From: Pseudoalteromonas rubra
Lineage (GTDB): Bacteria; Pseudomonadota; Gammaproteobacteria; Enterobacterales; Alteromonadaceae
DNA length: 64,000 bases
Assembly: GCF_005887095.1 (NCBI RefSeq)
Contig: NZ_PNCI01000019.1
Location: 1 to 64,000, forward strand
Direction of reading: 5' to 3'
Positions 45,643 to 55,555 of this stretch are shown piece after piece. Position numbers and translations under genes: made by a program. The notes below the pieces were generated by a model. That model was not told where the DNA came from. It made no database searches and saw nothing but the letters and a program-made list of their open reading frames with translations. Each line of letters opens with the position of its first letter. The first letter of the stretch is position 1.

Positions 45643-45936
45643 ATGGGTAATAAAAAACAAACATTTAGCGCAGCTAAGCGGCGCAACTTCATGGCGGCGG
45701 TTTTGGCGCTACTGACAGCAACGGTAATGATCCCAGGTATGACTACCTATCTGCCTTTTGAACTTGAGCAAAAAATTTTGGTGCCCATACTGCTTTTTCC
45801 ACTCATTTGGGTTGGCTTATTCATTTATTGTTATATGGCTAATAAAGCTTGGCAGCCTTTGGTCGTCATGTTGATACTACTCATTAGCCATATTTTTTTC
45901 AGTTACAATGCACTCACTAGTGGGGCTCTATCATGA
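45643..45936 (+). CDS. small membrane protein of the iron operon (DUF3649-like)
   Basis: This is a 97-aa protein with three hydrophobic segments (about 18-35, 48-66, 72-92) and a basic N-terminus. The 4-base overlap with the PepSY gene (ATGA) shows coupling. Small proteins of this size and place, next to PepSY proteins and iron-related TonB receptors, are usually DUF3649; I assign that from context more than from residues. Function is unknown. Confidence 0.7.
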   Translation: MGNKKQTFSAAKRRNFMAAVLALLTATVMIPGMTTYLPFELEQKILVPILLFPLIWVGLFIYCYMANKAWQPLVVMLILLISHIFFSYNALTSGALS

Positions 45937-47558
45937 AAAGCTTAACAATAAAAAAGCTCTTTCAGCTTCATAGTTGGGTCGGCATTATCACAGGCATCTT
46001 GCTGTTTATTGTTGCATTTACCGGCGCACTTGCTGTTTTTTCAAAACCCTACTTAAGTATCTGGGCTGCGTCTTCTGAGCAGCATGTAGCAAGTCATGTA
46101 CCAGCTGCTAAAGTCGAACAATTGATCAATCAATATGCAGAGAAGGTTCCACAGGAGTTTCGGGAGAATATCCATGTTTATATGCCTGAGGGATATGGTT
46201 ATACGCGACTCGTTTTGCTTTATGAGTCACATGAGGGAGACGTAAATTACGACAAGGAAACTGCATATGTATATGAATTTAATAGTCAAACTTTAGCGTT
46301 GGTGAACCAATATTATGGACTTGCAAGTGAGTATTATCAAAACCGACAATCAGATATTGGTCAGTTCATTGCGCATTTTCATGCCGATTTACATCTAGGA
46401 AGACCCATAGGGCTTATTTTAACAGGCTTTTTGGGCCTGACCCTGATGGTGTCTGTGATTACCGGGCTATACATACATCGTGACATGTTTAAGCAGTTAT
46501 TTACTTTTCGTCGCAATAAGAGTATCGATATTGTTGCGGGTGACAGCCATAAGTTGTTTGGTATTTGGGGGAGCATTTTTCACTTTGTTATTGGTTTTAC
46601 CGGTGCATTTTTGGGTTTAGCAACCGTTATTTTGTTACCAGCGGCCGCTTACGTTAGTTTTAATGGTGATCAGGAAAAGTTAATAGAAACTTTTACAGCA
46701 ATGCCTGAGCCCGTTATCTCTGAGCAGCATCAACCGACCAGAATCGCTGATGTGATCAACCATACTACACAGCTTGACGCTAAGGCTGAATTGCTAGATT
46801 TAACGATTATGGCATTTAATGACCAAAACGCGGTTGTATACGCACGTATGCTGGGCGGAGAGAATTTTGCCCCACAAATTTTGGAGTATAAAGGTGATGG
46901 TACGCTGGCAAAGAGTATGAGCAGCTTTGGGGATATCCCCGGCCCGGCCATAAAAGTGTTGGAATGGGTTTTCCCTTTGCACTTTGGTAGCTTCGGTGGC
47001 ATCTTTGTTAAGACAATTTGGGCATTGCTGGGTCTGACCACTGCTTTAATCCCGCTGTCGGGTGTGATGATGTGGTTAGCAAAGCGCAGTCGGGGACAAA
47101 ATCCAAGTTTATCCGCAACCAGCTACCAGCGCTGGAACCGGTTCGTAATCGGAACTTGCGGTGGTATTGTGTTAGCCTGCTTTGCATTGTTTCCTGCTCA
47201 GATTGTATTAAATCAACTGGTTATTGATGCGACACAGAATTCATTTTTCGGCCCGATATTCTTTGGCGGTTGGTTGTTCTGGCTTGTTGTATGCGTATTC
47301 CCGGTTTCATATCAGCGACTATTGAAAGCCAATATTTTACTCGTAGCACTATGTTTGTCTTCGGTTATTCCGTTAAAAGCAGTCTTGCAACCTGGTTATT
47401 TAGCACAGCTTCTGAACGCAAACTACCTCATTGTTTCGGTCGTTGATATCGTGTGTTTTATATTGGCTTGCCTGGCGCTCTACTGGTTTAAAAAGCTGAG
47501 TCTTCCTGTTACATCTGACACCTCTGCCTATACAGTTACTCAAGGGGGGAGCCTATGA
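45933..47558 (+). CDS. PepSY-associated transmembrane protein (iron uptake operon)
   Basis: This is a 541-aa protein with PepSY_TM architecture. A first segment (IKKLFQLHSWVGIITGILLF, with the conserved His) is followed by a periplasmic PepSY-like part; then HADLHLGRPIGLILTGFLGL and SHKLFGIWGSIFHFVIGFTG, with His residues typical of haem or metal ligation. A late segment is followed by further C-terminal helices. Such proteins are Fur-regulated and may reduce ferric iron from siderophores in the periplasm. It overlaps both neighbouring genes by 4 bases, in an operon of three. Confidence 0.85.
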   Translation: MKSLTIKKLFQLHSWVGIITGILLFIVAFTGALAVFSKPYLSIWAASSEQHVASHVPAAKVEQLINQYAEKVPQEFRENIHVYMPEGYGYTRLVLLYESHEGDVNYDKETAYVYEFNSQTLALVNQYYGLASEYYQNRQSDIGQFIAHFHADLHLGRPIGLILTGFLGLTLMVSVITGLYIHRDMFKQLFTFRRNKSIDIVAGDSHKLFGIWGSIFHFVIGFTGAFLGLATVILLPAAAYVSFNGDQEKLIETFTAMPEPVISEQHQPTRIADVINHTTQLDAKAELLDLTIMAFNDQNAVVYARMLGGENFAPQILEYKGDGTLAKSMSSFGDIPGPAIKVLEWVFPLHFGSFGGIFVKTIWALLGLTTALIPLSGVMMWLAKRSRGQNPSLSATSYQRWNRFVIGTCGGIVLACFALFPAQIVLNQLVIDATQNSFFGPIFFGGWLFWLVVCVFPVSYQRLLKANILLVALCLSSVIPLKAVLQPGYLAQLLNANYLIVSVVDIVCFILACLALYWFKKLSLPVTSDTSAYTVTQGGSL

Positions 47559-47773
47559 ACTTTTTAGCATTTTTAATTGTCATGGCTGCCATGTTTACTT
47601 TTAAAGCTGGCTTATTTACAAAACCGGTCAGGGTTAGTTTGTTAACGCTTTCTGCAGTGATTGCTATTGTTTTGATGTGCCATACGATGGGTTTTGCAAC
47701 GGCTGTAGTTATGGCTGCAGCTTTGCTGATGTGTTGTGGTATAGCGGTTGCGTTGATTAAAACTGATAGATAA
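47555..47773 (+). CDS. small membrane protein of the iron operon (DUF3325-like)
   Basis: This is a 72-aa protein with about three hydrophobic segments, starting in a 4-base overlap (ATGA) with the PepSY gene. The closing region MGFATAVVMAAALLMCCGIAV recalls DUF3325 proteins, which accompany PepSY and DUF3649 genes in iron uptake operons. The assignment rests mainly on context. A terminator lies directly on its stop codon. Confidence 0.65.
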   Translation: MNFLAFLIVMAAMFTFKAGLFTKPVRVSLLTLSAVIAIVLMCHTMGFATAVVMAAALLMCCGIAVALIKTDR

Positions 47774-47795
47774 AGCGCCGCAGGCGCTTTTTTTT
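47772..47795 (+). terminator. intrinsic terminator ending the PepSY operon
   Basis: AAGCGCC, a GCA loop, GGCGC and eight or more T, starting at the stop codon of the last gene. Confidence 0.9.
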
Positions 47796-47909
47796 GAGAT
47801 TTTAACATTTCTGTTCTTTTGTTCTTTTGTTCATTTTCAATGGATAATTATCTCTTCTAAATCGTGTTCAGCCCGTACCCACCGACAAAAATTCACGCAA
47901 AAGCCATTG

Positions 47910-47932
47910 CTAATGATAATAACTATCATTAG
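47910..47932. promoter_or_regulatory. Fur box upstream of the TonB receptor gene
   Basis: CTAATGATA, five bases, TATCATTAG is a perfect 9-bp dyad that fits the Fur box core AATGATAATnATTATCATT closely. It ends 32 bases before the receptor start codon, so Fur with iron would block the promoter. Confidence 0.85.
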
Positions 47933-47964
47933 AATAATCGCAATAATAAAAGTTGCATTAGGGT

Positions 47965-50223
47965 ATGAAAATGAAACATTCTAAAATGGCGAAAGCAGTC
48001 TCGCTGGCTCTTGGCGCCGCCATGTTCTCTGGATATTCCATCGCAGATGATAAAGTGCGTGATGATCTGGAAAGTATTGTTGTCTACGGTCAGAAGATTG
48101 AAAGATCTTTGCAACAAACAAAAGAAAGCGTGTCAGTTATCACTTTGGATGACATTGAACGCATGCCAATTACAGACATCAATAACGTGTTTGAAATTAC
48201 ACCCAATGCTTATGATCTTGGTGTCGGTGAGTTATTCGGACTTCGTGGTGTGAGCCAAAACTCATTGTCTACCGGAGGCGGAGATGGGTCGCTAGCCACG
48301 CTGTATATTGATAATATCGCGTATACTGGCTTTTCATCCCGCTTTAATTCCAAAGATCTGTGGGATGTTGCACAAGTTGAAATCCTGCGTGGCCCACAAT
48401 CTACCAATGTAGGTCGTAATGCACTGATTGGTGCGGTATTTTTGCAGACGAATCGACCGGAACTCAATGAAACATCGGGCAGAATTAAAGTCGAAGCAGG
48501 AAACTATGGACAGCGCGCCATCAGCGCAATGTTTAATACCGGTGTGACAGATAACTCTGCATTGCGCATAGCTGGCCAATTCAACGAAAAAGACGGACAT
48601 GTCAAAAACATCACATTGGGCGATGATAAATTCGACGCGCGCGATAACACCAATGTCCGTGCTCAATATTATTTGGAACTATCAGATAAATTGTCAGCAA
48701 ACATCTTAGTTGGTTACGTCGATACTCATCGGGGTCAAGATATATATCGTGTTGATTTACAGCCAATTGACAGCTTTACCGCATCGGATAATTTAGTAGG
48801 CTTTGAAGACTATGAAGGGGTCAATGCTGCAATTACGATAGACTACCAGGTCAATGATACACTAGATTTTACCGCTATCACGTCCTATTTCGATGGTGAG
48901 TATGAGCGCTTTGATGATGATGGTGGCGCGCCTGATGGTGGCAATGCCTATCGTGGTCGAGATGGGAAAGACACCAATTGGGCTCAGGAACTCCGACTTT
49001 CATACCAAAGCGAAAAATTACGCGGCGTTGCCGGTGTTTACTATACGGAAGTGGAAGTGGTCAACAATACAAAGGGACTGGTAAACATCTATCCTGCTGA
49101 AGTTGGGGTACCTGAGGTATTACTGCCTTTCTACTCTGAATTTCTGGAAGTAAATGTTTCAATCCCTTTCAACCAAGATACGACCAACTACGCGTTTTAT
49201 ACAGAGTGGGATTATAGTCTGAGTGACAAGCTAACTGTTTCTGCTGGGTTCAGATATGATTTTGAAGAGCAAGATGCTAAGAATGCTAGTTATAACACGC
49301 TCGCGTCAGGGTTCTCTTTGCCGGATCCTGTTGTAGCAGGTCAGACTGCCGAAATGCTGTTCCCTGGTGCAGAACTAGGCCCGGTTGTTCAGGGCGGAGT
49401 TGCTCAAGTAAATGCTAGGTTAGACCAGTTATTAAGCCCTAAGGTTAGCCCGGCTACCAGTGTAGATTATCAGGCGTTTTTACCTCAGTTTGGAGTGTCA
49501 TACGATGTGAGTGAGACGTTACTGGTCAGCGCATTTTACAAAGAAGGCTATCGAGCGGGTGGGGCAGAAGTAAGTCTGGGCGGACGTCAGAATGATTACG
49601 ATCCAGAATACTTGTCGAACTATGAGCTTGCATTGCGCTCAGTCATGTTAGATGGGGATCTGGTTGTGAATGCCAACGCCTATTTTGGTGATTGGACTGA
49701 ACAACAGGTTACTATTTGCGCCGAGGATAACGCACTGGATTGCTTGACAGAAAATGCTGGTGAATCAGAAATATACGGTCTTGAGCTTTCAACTCAGTAT
49801 ACTGTGACAGAAGATCTAAACATGTTTGCAAGTGTTGGTTATGCACATACTGAATTCAAAAAGTTCAATAGCAGCACATTAGGTAACCTTGCAGGCAATG
49901 ATTTTGCCTACTCTCCAAATGTAACCGCTGCAATTGGGTCTACTTACTATATCACTGACTCTTTCTTTGTTAGTGGTAACGTGAATTATCAGGATGAAGT
50001 ATATGCCGATGTTAAGAATACGAGTAAGCTCGATGCACGCACGTTAGTTAATTTGAAAGCCGGTTATGAAACTGAAGATTATAGCATTGACTTTTATGTG
50101 AATAACTTAACTGATAAATTCTACATTACGTCAGATTTCACGGCCGCAGATGGCATTGCCAGAACCGTGCGCGGTGGTTTACCACGCATGTATGGTGTCT
50201 CGTTCACTTATAATTTTAACTAA
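47965..50223 (+). CDS. Fur-controlled TonB-dependent receptor (siderophore type)
   Basis: This is a 752-aa receptor with a signal peptide (about 1-27, ending SIA) and TonB box ESIVVYGQK. The plug has SVSVITLDDIERMPITDINNV, LFGLRGVSQNS and QVEILRGPQSTNVGRNALIGAVF. The barrel ends YGVSFTYNFN; the last residue is Asn after Phe. The Fur box just upstream and the PepSY operon before it point to ferric siderophore or another iron complex as substrate. The exact ligand is unknown. A terminator follows. Confidence 0.9.
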   Translation: MKMKHSKMAKAVSLALGAAMFSGYSIADDKVRDDLESIVVYGQKIERSLQQTKESVSVITLDDIERMPITDINNVFEITPNAYDLGVGELFGLRGVSQNSLSTGGGDGSLATLYIDNIAYTGFSSRFNSKDLWDVAQVEILRGPQSTNVGRNALIGAVFLQTNRPELNETSGRIKVEAGNYGQRAISAMFNTGVTDNSALRIAGQFNEKDGHVKNITLGDDKFDARDNTNVRAQYYLELSDKLSANILVGYVDTHRGQDIYRVDLQPIDSFTASDNLVGFEDYEGVNAAITIDYQVNDTLDFTAITSYFDGEYERFDDDGGAPDGGNAYRGRDGKDTNWAQELRLSYQSEKLRGVAGVYYTEVEVVNNTKGLVNIYPAEVGVPEVLLPFYSEFLEVNVSIPFNQDTTNYAFYTEWDYSLSDKLTVSAGFRYDFEEQDAKNASYNTLASGFSLPDPVVAGQTAEMLFPGAELGPVVQGGVAQVNARLDQLLSPKVSPATSVDYQAFLPQFGVSYDVSETLLVSAFYKEGYRAGGAEVSLGGRQNDYDPEYLSNYELALRSVMLDGDLVVNANAYFGDWTEQQVTICAEDNALDCLTENAGESEIYGLELSTQYTVTEDLNMFASVGYAHTEFKKFNSSTLGNLAGNDFAYSPNVTAAIGSTYYITDSFFVSGNVNYQDEVYADVKNTSKLDARTLVNLKAGYETEDYSIDFYVNNLTDKFYITSDFTAADGIARTVRGGLPRMYGVSFTYNFN

Positions 50224-50243
50224 TAAAATTAGTTAAAATTCTC

Positions 50244-50274
50244 AGCCCGCTAAATGCAGCGGGCTTACTTTTTC
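50244..50274 (+). terminator. intrinsic terminator after the TonB receptor gene
   Basis: AGCCCGCT, a six-base loop, AGCGGGCT, then TACTTTTT. Confidence 0.8.
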
Positions 50275-50417
50275 CTATCACTAAATTCTCTCTATATAGT
50301 ACTTCTTATACACTTACACGACCAAATAAACCAAGGAAAAGAGCCAGAAAACGAACTACTCATACCGAAAATACTTGAGAAAAAATAAGTTCTGGCCTAA
50401 TAACATAAAAGTGGTAA

Positions 50418-50621
50418 ATAAGTAAAAGTTTTAGACTTAACGAGCGACCATTCAGCCATTTAGGTCATCGCCAATTTGCGATTGCCAAGGCAACCAAGCT
50501 CAAGTTGCCTGCACTGCATCTTCGCTGTGAGGCTCATCTGGTGAAATTATATGAATCTCATGGGTTTAGTGTCGTTGCTATGGACGGTCAGAAGTTCATT
50601 ATGGCACATACATTAACTTAG
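50418..50621 (+). pseudogene. 5'-truncated GNAT acetyltransferase remnant
   Basis: My translation of this frame gives about 67 residues without any start codon, entered from a TAA at 50415. It contains PFSHLGHRQFAIAKATKLKL, then PALHLRCEAHLVKLYESHGF and ends IMAHTLT. The LYESHGF element is GNAT motif B and the first part is where motif A ends, so this is the C-terminal part of an acetyltransferase whose 5' end is lost. Confidence 0.6.
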
Positions 50622-50695
50622 TGAGCAATCAAGTGCACAGAGGTGGTGAACAGCCACCGGACATGAGTGACACACATTATACATAGGAAGTCTTT

Positions 50696-51250
50696 GTGGT
50701 AATAAGTAGTAACGCGCAATTAATCGAATACATTGCGAAATCAACAAAAACAAACTTTATCTTTTTCTGGGGTCATCAAAAACCTAAGTCAGGCGTCTCT
50801 AAGTCCTGTTTCAGTCAATGGTATCCGGCACGTTTTGAGCAGCAAGGGTTAGTATTCAAAACCGCTGAGCATTACATGATGTATCACAAAGCAATGCTGT
50901 TTGAGAATGCTGACATAGCTTCACGCATTTTGCACTGTGACCACCCCAGTGAGGTCAAAAAACTAGGTCGTGAAGTAAGCGGTTTTGATGAAGCCACTTG
51001 GAATGCAAAGCGGTTCAACATTGTTATCAGTGCAAACCTGCTGAAGTTTGGTCAAAACCCAGAACTGAAGACGTTCTTGCTCTCAACAAACAAGAGCGTT
51101 TTGGTTGAGGCGAGTCCGGTTGATAAGATTTGGGGGATAGGTCTGGCGGAGGACCATGAATTTGCAAGTGTGCCTCAAAAGTGGCAGGGGCTTAATCTGC
51201 TGGGCTATGCTCTGATGGCAGCACGAGACCAGTTGTTACAGGAGCTGTAA
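50696..51250 (+). CDS. NADAR-family N-glycosidase (YbiA-like)
   Basis: This is a 184-aa protein starting at GTG, with AGGAAG 5 bases upstream. FFWGHQKPKSG, CFSQWYPARFEQQGLVFKTAEHYMM and VLVEASPVDKIWGIGLAEDHE are the NADAR motifs, the last with the conserved Trp-Gly-x-Gly. E. coli YbiA removes damaged riboflavin intermediates by cutting an N-glycosidic bond, and other NADAR proteins act on ADP-ribose. It stands between the GNAT remnant and metG with no operon partner. Confidence 0.9.
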   Translation: MVISSNAQLIEYIAKSTKTNFIFFWGHQKPKSGVSKSCFSQWYPARFEQQGLVFKTAEHYMMYHKAMLFENADIASRILHCDHPSEVKKLGREVSGFDEATWNAKRFNIVISANLLKFGQNPELKTFLLSTNKSVLVEASPVDKIWGIGLAEDHEFASVPQKWQGLNLLGYALMAARDQLLQEL

Positions 51251-51265
51251 ACAGCCGAACCAATA

Positions 51266-51293
51266 CAAAAACGGGCCTGATGGCCCGTTTGTT
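51266..51293. terminator. bidirectional intrinsic terminator between the NADAR gene and metG
   Basis: ACGGGCC, a TGAT loop, GGCCCGT with A residues before and T-rich sequence after. It serves both convergent genes. Confidence 0.85.
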
Positions 51294-51318
51294 CAATCTA
51301 GTTTTATAGTCGCACAGA

Positions 51319-53355
51319 TTACATTACACGCATGCCAGGCTGTGAGCCTTCGTCTGGGTTGAGAATGTAAATCTCTTTACCGCCAGGGCCTGCAGCCAGT
51401 ACCATGCCTTCTGACATACCGAAGCGCATTTTACGAGGTTTCAGGTTGGCAACCATGACAGTGAGTTTGCCAATCAGATCTTCCGGTGCATAAGCCGACT
51501 TGATACCAGCAAAGACCTGGCGGGTCTCTCCACCTAAGTCCAGTGTCAATTTCAGGAGCTTGTCTGCGCCTTCAACGTGCTCCGCATTGGCAATTTTAGC
51601 CACACGCAGGTCAACTTTAGCAAAATCATCGAACTCGATTTCGTCAGCAATCGGCTCTTTAGCCAACGGGCTGTCAGCCGCGGGTTTTGCGCTTTGGCCG
51701 CCGACTTTTTTCTCCAGGCTTTCTTTTGACGCGTCTACCATTGCGTTGACTTTGTCCAGCTCAACACGTTGCATCAGGGCCTTAAACTTATTGATTTCAT
51801 GGTCGACAAGCGCCGCTTCCAGGCCTTCCCAGCTCAATTCAGTGTTCAGGAAGGTTTCTACATTCTTAGCCATACCAGGCAGGATAGGCTTAAGGTAAGT
51901 CAACAACACACGGAACAGGTTCAGACCCATTGAACAGACCTGGTGTGCACGTTCCAGCGTGTCTTCATTCTTAGCAAGCACCCAGGGGGCTTCCGCGTCG
52001 ATGAACTGGTTAGCCTTGTCGGCAAGTGTCATGATCTCACGTACAGCGCGGCTGTATTCGCGGTTTTCATAGTGACTGGAAATGCTGTCTTTGGCTGCCA
52101 CAAAGCTGCTTAACAGTGCTTCATCCATCACCGTATTGCTTAGCTTACCGCCGAACTTTTTAGTAATGAAGCCCGCACAGCGGCTGGCGATATTGACAAC
52201 CTTACCGACCAGATCTGAGTTCACGCGCTGCGCGAAATCTTCCAGATTCAGATCCAGGTCTGTTACACCGCTGTTCAGTTTAGCGGCATAGTAGTAACGC
52301 AGATATTCAGGGTCCAAATGTTCCAGGTAGGTACGTGCTTTAACGAAAGTTCCCTTAGACTTAGACATTTTCGCGCCGTTTACGGTGACAAAGCCGTGCG
52401 CAAATACATTATTTGGCTTTCTGAAATTAGCGCCGTCGAGCATTGCTGGCCAGAACAGACTGTGGAAGTAGATGATGTCTTTACCAATGAAATGATATAG
52501 CTCGGCATCTGACCCCTCAGCCCAGAACTCGTCAAAGTTCAGACCCTGTTTGTCACAGAGGTTTTTGAAGCTGGCCATGTAACCAATAGGTGCATCCAGC
52601 CATACGTAAAAGTATTTTCCTGGTGCGCCAGGGATTTCAAAGCCAAAGTAAGGCGCATCACGGCTGATATCCCACTGTTGCAGACCATCTGCAAACCATT
52701 CATCCAGTTTATTGGCCATCTCAGCTTGCAAACTGCCAGAGCGAAGCCAGGTTTTCAGCATGTCTTCAAAAGCAGGCAAGTCAAAGAAAAAGTGTTCAGA
52801 ATCTTTCAGAACAGGTGTTGCCCCTGACATTGCTGACTTTGGTTCAATCAGCTCGGTTGGGCTGTACGTTGCGCCACAGGCATCACAGCTGTCTCCGTTT
52901 TGCTCTTCGGCCTTACAGTTTGGGCAAGTACCAGTCACAAATCGATCTGGCAGGAAAATACTTTTCTCAGGGTCAAACAGCTGAGAGATAGTCCGCTTTT
53001 TAATGTGCCCTTTGTCATTCAGACGAGTATAAATTAACTCACTCAGCTCACGGTTTTCGTCACTGTGGGTGCTGTGATAGTTGTCGAATTCAATATTAAA
53101 GTCGGCAAAGTCACGCTGTCTCTCAATGCTGACTTGCTGAACCATTTCTTCTGGCGTGATGCCCTGTTTTTGGGCGTTCAGCATAATAGGCGTGCCGTGA
53201 GCGTCATCTGCACAGACATAATAGGCCTCATGGCCTTGCTGCTTCTGGAAACGAGCCCAGATGTCTGTTTGAATGTACTCCAACAGGTGACCCAGGTGAG
53301 TCGGTCCGTTGGCATAAGGCAGTGCGCTTGTTATGAGAATTTTTCTCTTTGTCAT
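51319..53355 (-). CDS. metG: methionyl-tRNA synthetase
   Basis: This is a 678-aa class I synthetase. [11 protein letters not shown] is the HIGH motif and GAKMSKSKG the KMSKS motif. [18 protein letters not shown] supplies the four zinc-binding Cys. The anticodon-binding helical domain and a C-terminal tRNA-binding OB domain (about 575-678; [14 protein letters not shown]) follow, which is the full dimeric form as in E. coli. It charges initiator and elongator tRNA-Met. It is divergent from mrp, as in many gammaproteobacteria. Confidence 0.98.
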   Translation of the reverse strand: MTKRKILITSALPYANGPTHLGHLLEYIQTDIWARFQKQQGHEAYYVCADDAHGTPIMLNAQKQGITPEEMVQQVSIERQRDFADFNIEFDNYHSTHSDENRELSELIYTRLNDKGHIKKRTISQLFDPEKSIFLPDRFVTGTCPNCKAEEQNGDSCDACGATYSPTELIEPKSAMSGATPVLKDSEHFFFDLPAFEDMLKTWLRSGSLQAEMANKLDEWFADGLQQWDISRDAPYFGFEIPGAPGKYFYVWLDAPIGYMASFKNLCDKQGLNFDEFWAEGSDAELYHFIGKDIIYFHSLFWPAMLDGANFRKPNNVFAHGFVTVNGAKMSKSKGTFVKARTYLEHLDPEYLRYYYAAKLNSGVTDLDLNLEDFAQRVNSDLVGKVVNIASRCAGFITKKFGGKLSNTVMDEALLSSFVAAKDSISSHYENREYSRAVREIMTLADKANQFIDAEAPWVLAKNEDTLERAHQVCSMGLNLFRVLLTYLKPILPGMAKNVETFLNTELSWEGLEAALVDHEINKFKALMQRVELDKVNAMVDASKESLEKKVGGQSAKPAADSPLAKEPIADEIEFDDFAKVDLRVAKIANAEHVEGADKLLKLTLDLGGETRQVFAGIKSAYAPEDLIGKLTVMVANLKPRKMRFGMSEGMVLAAGPGGKEIYILNPDEGSQPGMRVM

Positions 53356-53544
53356 AGTTATTCCGTGAAAATAGAGCGGCTCAGTTTGGCTCTGTAGATC
53401 TGGCGCCTGGCATCATGCACGGTGCTTATCGATACAGTGAGCAAAAACTTCGGCCCGGTCAGTCAGTCTGTTGTGATAAAAGACTAACCAGAACGGCTGG
53501 GAAAATCCCAGCAGACGCGAATTTGACTGGTTTTAATGAAGTGA

Positions 53545-54678
53545 ATGTTACATAATTCCTGCGCCCATTTCATCACCTCAAGGCGTTTTATTTGTATGTT
53601 TGGTATTGAAAAACTATTTACCAGGAAGGACCCCATAAAAGAACAGATTAAAACTCATCTGCAACACTATCGTAGTGCGATTTTTCCTATGGGCATTGAT
53701 ACGCAGTGGATTGTGGATATTTCACCCGATAAAGCGGAAAAAATATCATGGCAAGCTACACTCACCTTGCCTTTTGCGGCGTCAGGGCAGGGAGCTTTGC
53801 TCTCTACTCACCTGAGTGAGTCTTTGAATGTGGATGTCCGCGTGATATGCCAAAGTGAAGTCGTCGGTGTGGCTCAGTTCAAACAAATTAAACACATTGT
53901 TTTAGTCGCATCAGGAAAAGGAGGGGTTGGCAAATCGACCACAGCCGTAAATTTGGCTGCCGGACTGGCCTCACAAGGGGCTCAGGTGGGCATTTTGGAT
54001 GCTGATATTTATGGTCCTTCGATACCTTCTTTATTGGGGCTGAATGGGCAGCAGCCAGAGGCTCTGGACGAAAATACACTAAAGCCGTTTGAAAAAGATG
54101 GCATAAAAGCCATGTCCATTGGCTTTTTAGTGGCTGAGGACGATGCGACGGTCTGGCGTGGTCCGATGGCATCACAGGCACTCACTCAATTGTTAAATGA
54201 AACGGCCTGGGGAGAGTTGGATTATCTGGTTGTCGATATGCCACCGGGCACGGGGGATATCCAACTGACGATGACCCAAAAAGTCCCCGCCAGTGGCGCA
54301 ATTGTGGTGACAACGCCGCAGGACCTGGCACTGGCAGATGCGCAAAAGGGCATTGCAATGTTCAATAAAGTCAACCTGCCCATTATTGGCCTGATAGAAA
54401 ACATGAGTTATTTTTCGTGCCAGCATTGTGATGGCAAAAACGCCATTTTTGGTAGTGAAGGGGGCGCTAAACTGGCTGCACGTCATGGTGTTCCGCTGCT
54501 TACTGAAATCCCACTGGATACCGGGATCCGAGAGAACTCGGAGCTGGGTGCCAATATCACAGCTCAATCACTGCCGATCAAAGACCATTATATTTATTGT
54601 GCGCAGCTGGTAAGCAGCATGTTGTATTTACAATCACAATCGACTCAAGGGGTCGAAATTCTAATAACGGATGACTAA
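53545..54678 (+). CDS. mrp: iron-sulfur cluster carrier ATPase Mrp/ApbC
   Basis: This is 377 aa from the ATG at 53545; the ATG at 53596 (360 aa) is closer to the usual length but has no ribosome-binding site. ASGKGGVGKSTTAVNLAAGL (about 122-141) is the deviant Walker A motif, and DADIYGPSIPSLLG, YLVVDMPPGTGD and ENMSYFSCQHC follow. The CxxC holds the transferred [4Fe-4S] cluster. The N-terminal domain is present but short. It is divergent from metG and lies three bases before dcd. Confidence 0.93.
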   Translation: MLHNSCAHFITSRRFICMFGIEKLFTRKDPIKEQIKTHLQHYRSAIFPMGIDTQWIVDISPDKAEKISWQATLTLPFAASGQGALLSTHLSESLNVDVRVICQSEVVGVAQFKQIKHIVLVASGKGGVGKSTTAVNLAAGLASQGAQVGILDADIYGPSIPSLLGLNGQQPEALDENTLKPFEKDGIKAMSIGFLVAEDDATVWRGPMASQALTQLLNETAWGELDYLVVDMPPGTGDIQLTMTQKVPASGAIVVTTPQDLALADAQKGIAMFNKVNLPIIGLIENMSYFSCQHCDGKNAIFGSEGGAKLAARHGVPLLTEIPLDTGIRENSELGANITAQSLPIKDHYIYCAQLVSSMLYLQSQSTQGVEILITDD

Positions 54679-54681
54679 CTA

Positions 54682-55269
54682 ATGAGACTCTCTGACAGAG
54701 ATATAAAAGAAGCTATCAAAAACCAACACATTCAAATTGAGCCAACGCCGGCCGATGAGATGATCTCAGGAGTGACCGTTGATTTGCGTCTGGGCAATAA
54801 ATTTCGTGTGTTTCAGGATCACGCTGCACCTTATGTTGATCTGAGCGGACCCAAAGAGCAGATCAACGCAGCGATGGAATCCATTATGAGTGATGAAATT
54901 GTACTCGAAGATGGCCAGGCTTTTTTCCTGCATCCAGGTGAACTGGCTTTGGCTATGACTTACGAATCTGTGACTTTACCTGCTGATCTTGTCGGTTGGC
55001 TTGATGGTCGCTCATCTTTAGCTAGATTAGGCCTTATGGTGCACGTAACGGCACATCGTATCGATCCGGGCTGGTCTGGCAACATTGTTCTGGAGTTTTA
55101 TAACTCTGGTAAGTTGCCCCTGGCGTTGCGACCTAAGATGAAGATTGGCGCACTGAGTTTTGAAACCCTGAGTAGCCCTGCAGAGGCACCTTACAACATG
55201 CGTAAAGATGCCAAATACAAAGGTCAAAATAGTGCGATCGCAAGTCGGATAAGTGATGACAACCGTTGA
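54682..55269 (+). CDS. dcd: dCTP deaminase
   Basis: This is a 195-aa trimeric enzyme very similar to E. coli Dcd (193 aa). [56 protein letters not shown] and [20 protein letters not shown] cover the active site, including the catalytic Glu of VLEFYN. It deaminates dCTP to dUTP for thymidylate synthesis. It starts three bases after mrp, so both are probably one transcript. Confidence 0.97.
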   Translation: MRLSDRDIKEAIKNQHIQIEPTPADEMISGVTVDLRLGNKFRVFQDHAAPYVDLSGPKEQINAAMESIMSDEIVLEDGQAFFLHPGELALAMTYESVTLPADLVGWLDGRSSLARLGLMVHVTAHRIDPGWSGNIVLEFYNSGKLPLALRPKMKIGALSFETLSSPAEAPYNMRKDAKYKGQNSAIASRISDDNR

Positions 55270-55429
55270 TAATTAGATAAATATTTTTCATACCGGGTAG
55301 TGTGTGGCTGACTAAAACGCGAGCCGCACAGTACCTAATCCAGTCTCCATTTGCCGTTTAGTTGTGGAATTTTTATATTCGCACTGGCAATTCAAACTTC
55401 AGCCTCCATACTTAACATTAATGCTACAA

Positions 55430-55477
55430 GGTAATGTGAAAAAGCAGCACGTGTCTGCCGTGATGAGTGCTATTACC
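55430..55477 (+). promoter_or_regulatory. structured leader candidate upstream of the EAL gene
   Basis: GGTAAT (55430-55435) pairs with ATTACC (55472-55477), and AGCAC (55446-55450) with GTGCT (55467-55471), so the right arm is continuous while the left has a 10-base bulge. It ends 78 bases before the start codon. I checked it against what I know of the GEMM c-di-GMP riboswitch and it does not match. Confidence 0.35.
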
Positions 55478-55555
55478 TGAAGCCAGCTAAACCGGGCTTA
55501 GCCTTAACTGGCCTGTTAATTGAACGAACTCTGCCACTTGCTCAAGGAGGTTGGG

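Noticed and set aside
55430..55540. c-di-GMP (GEMM) riboswitch before the EAL gene
   Set aside because: The conserved GEMM core sequences are absent; only a generic stem remains.
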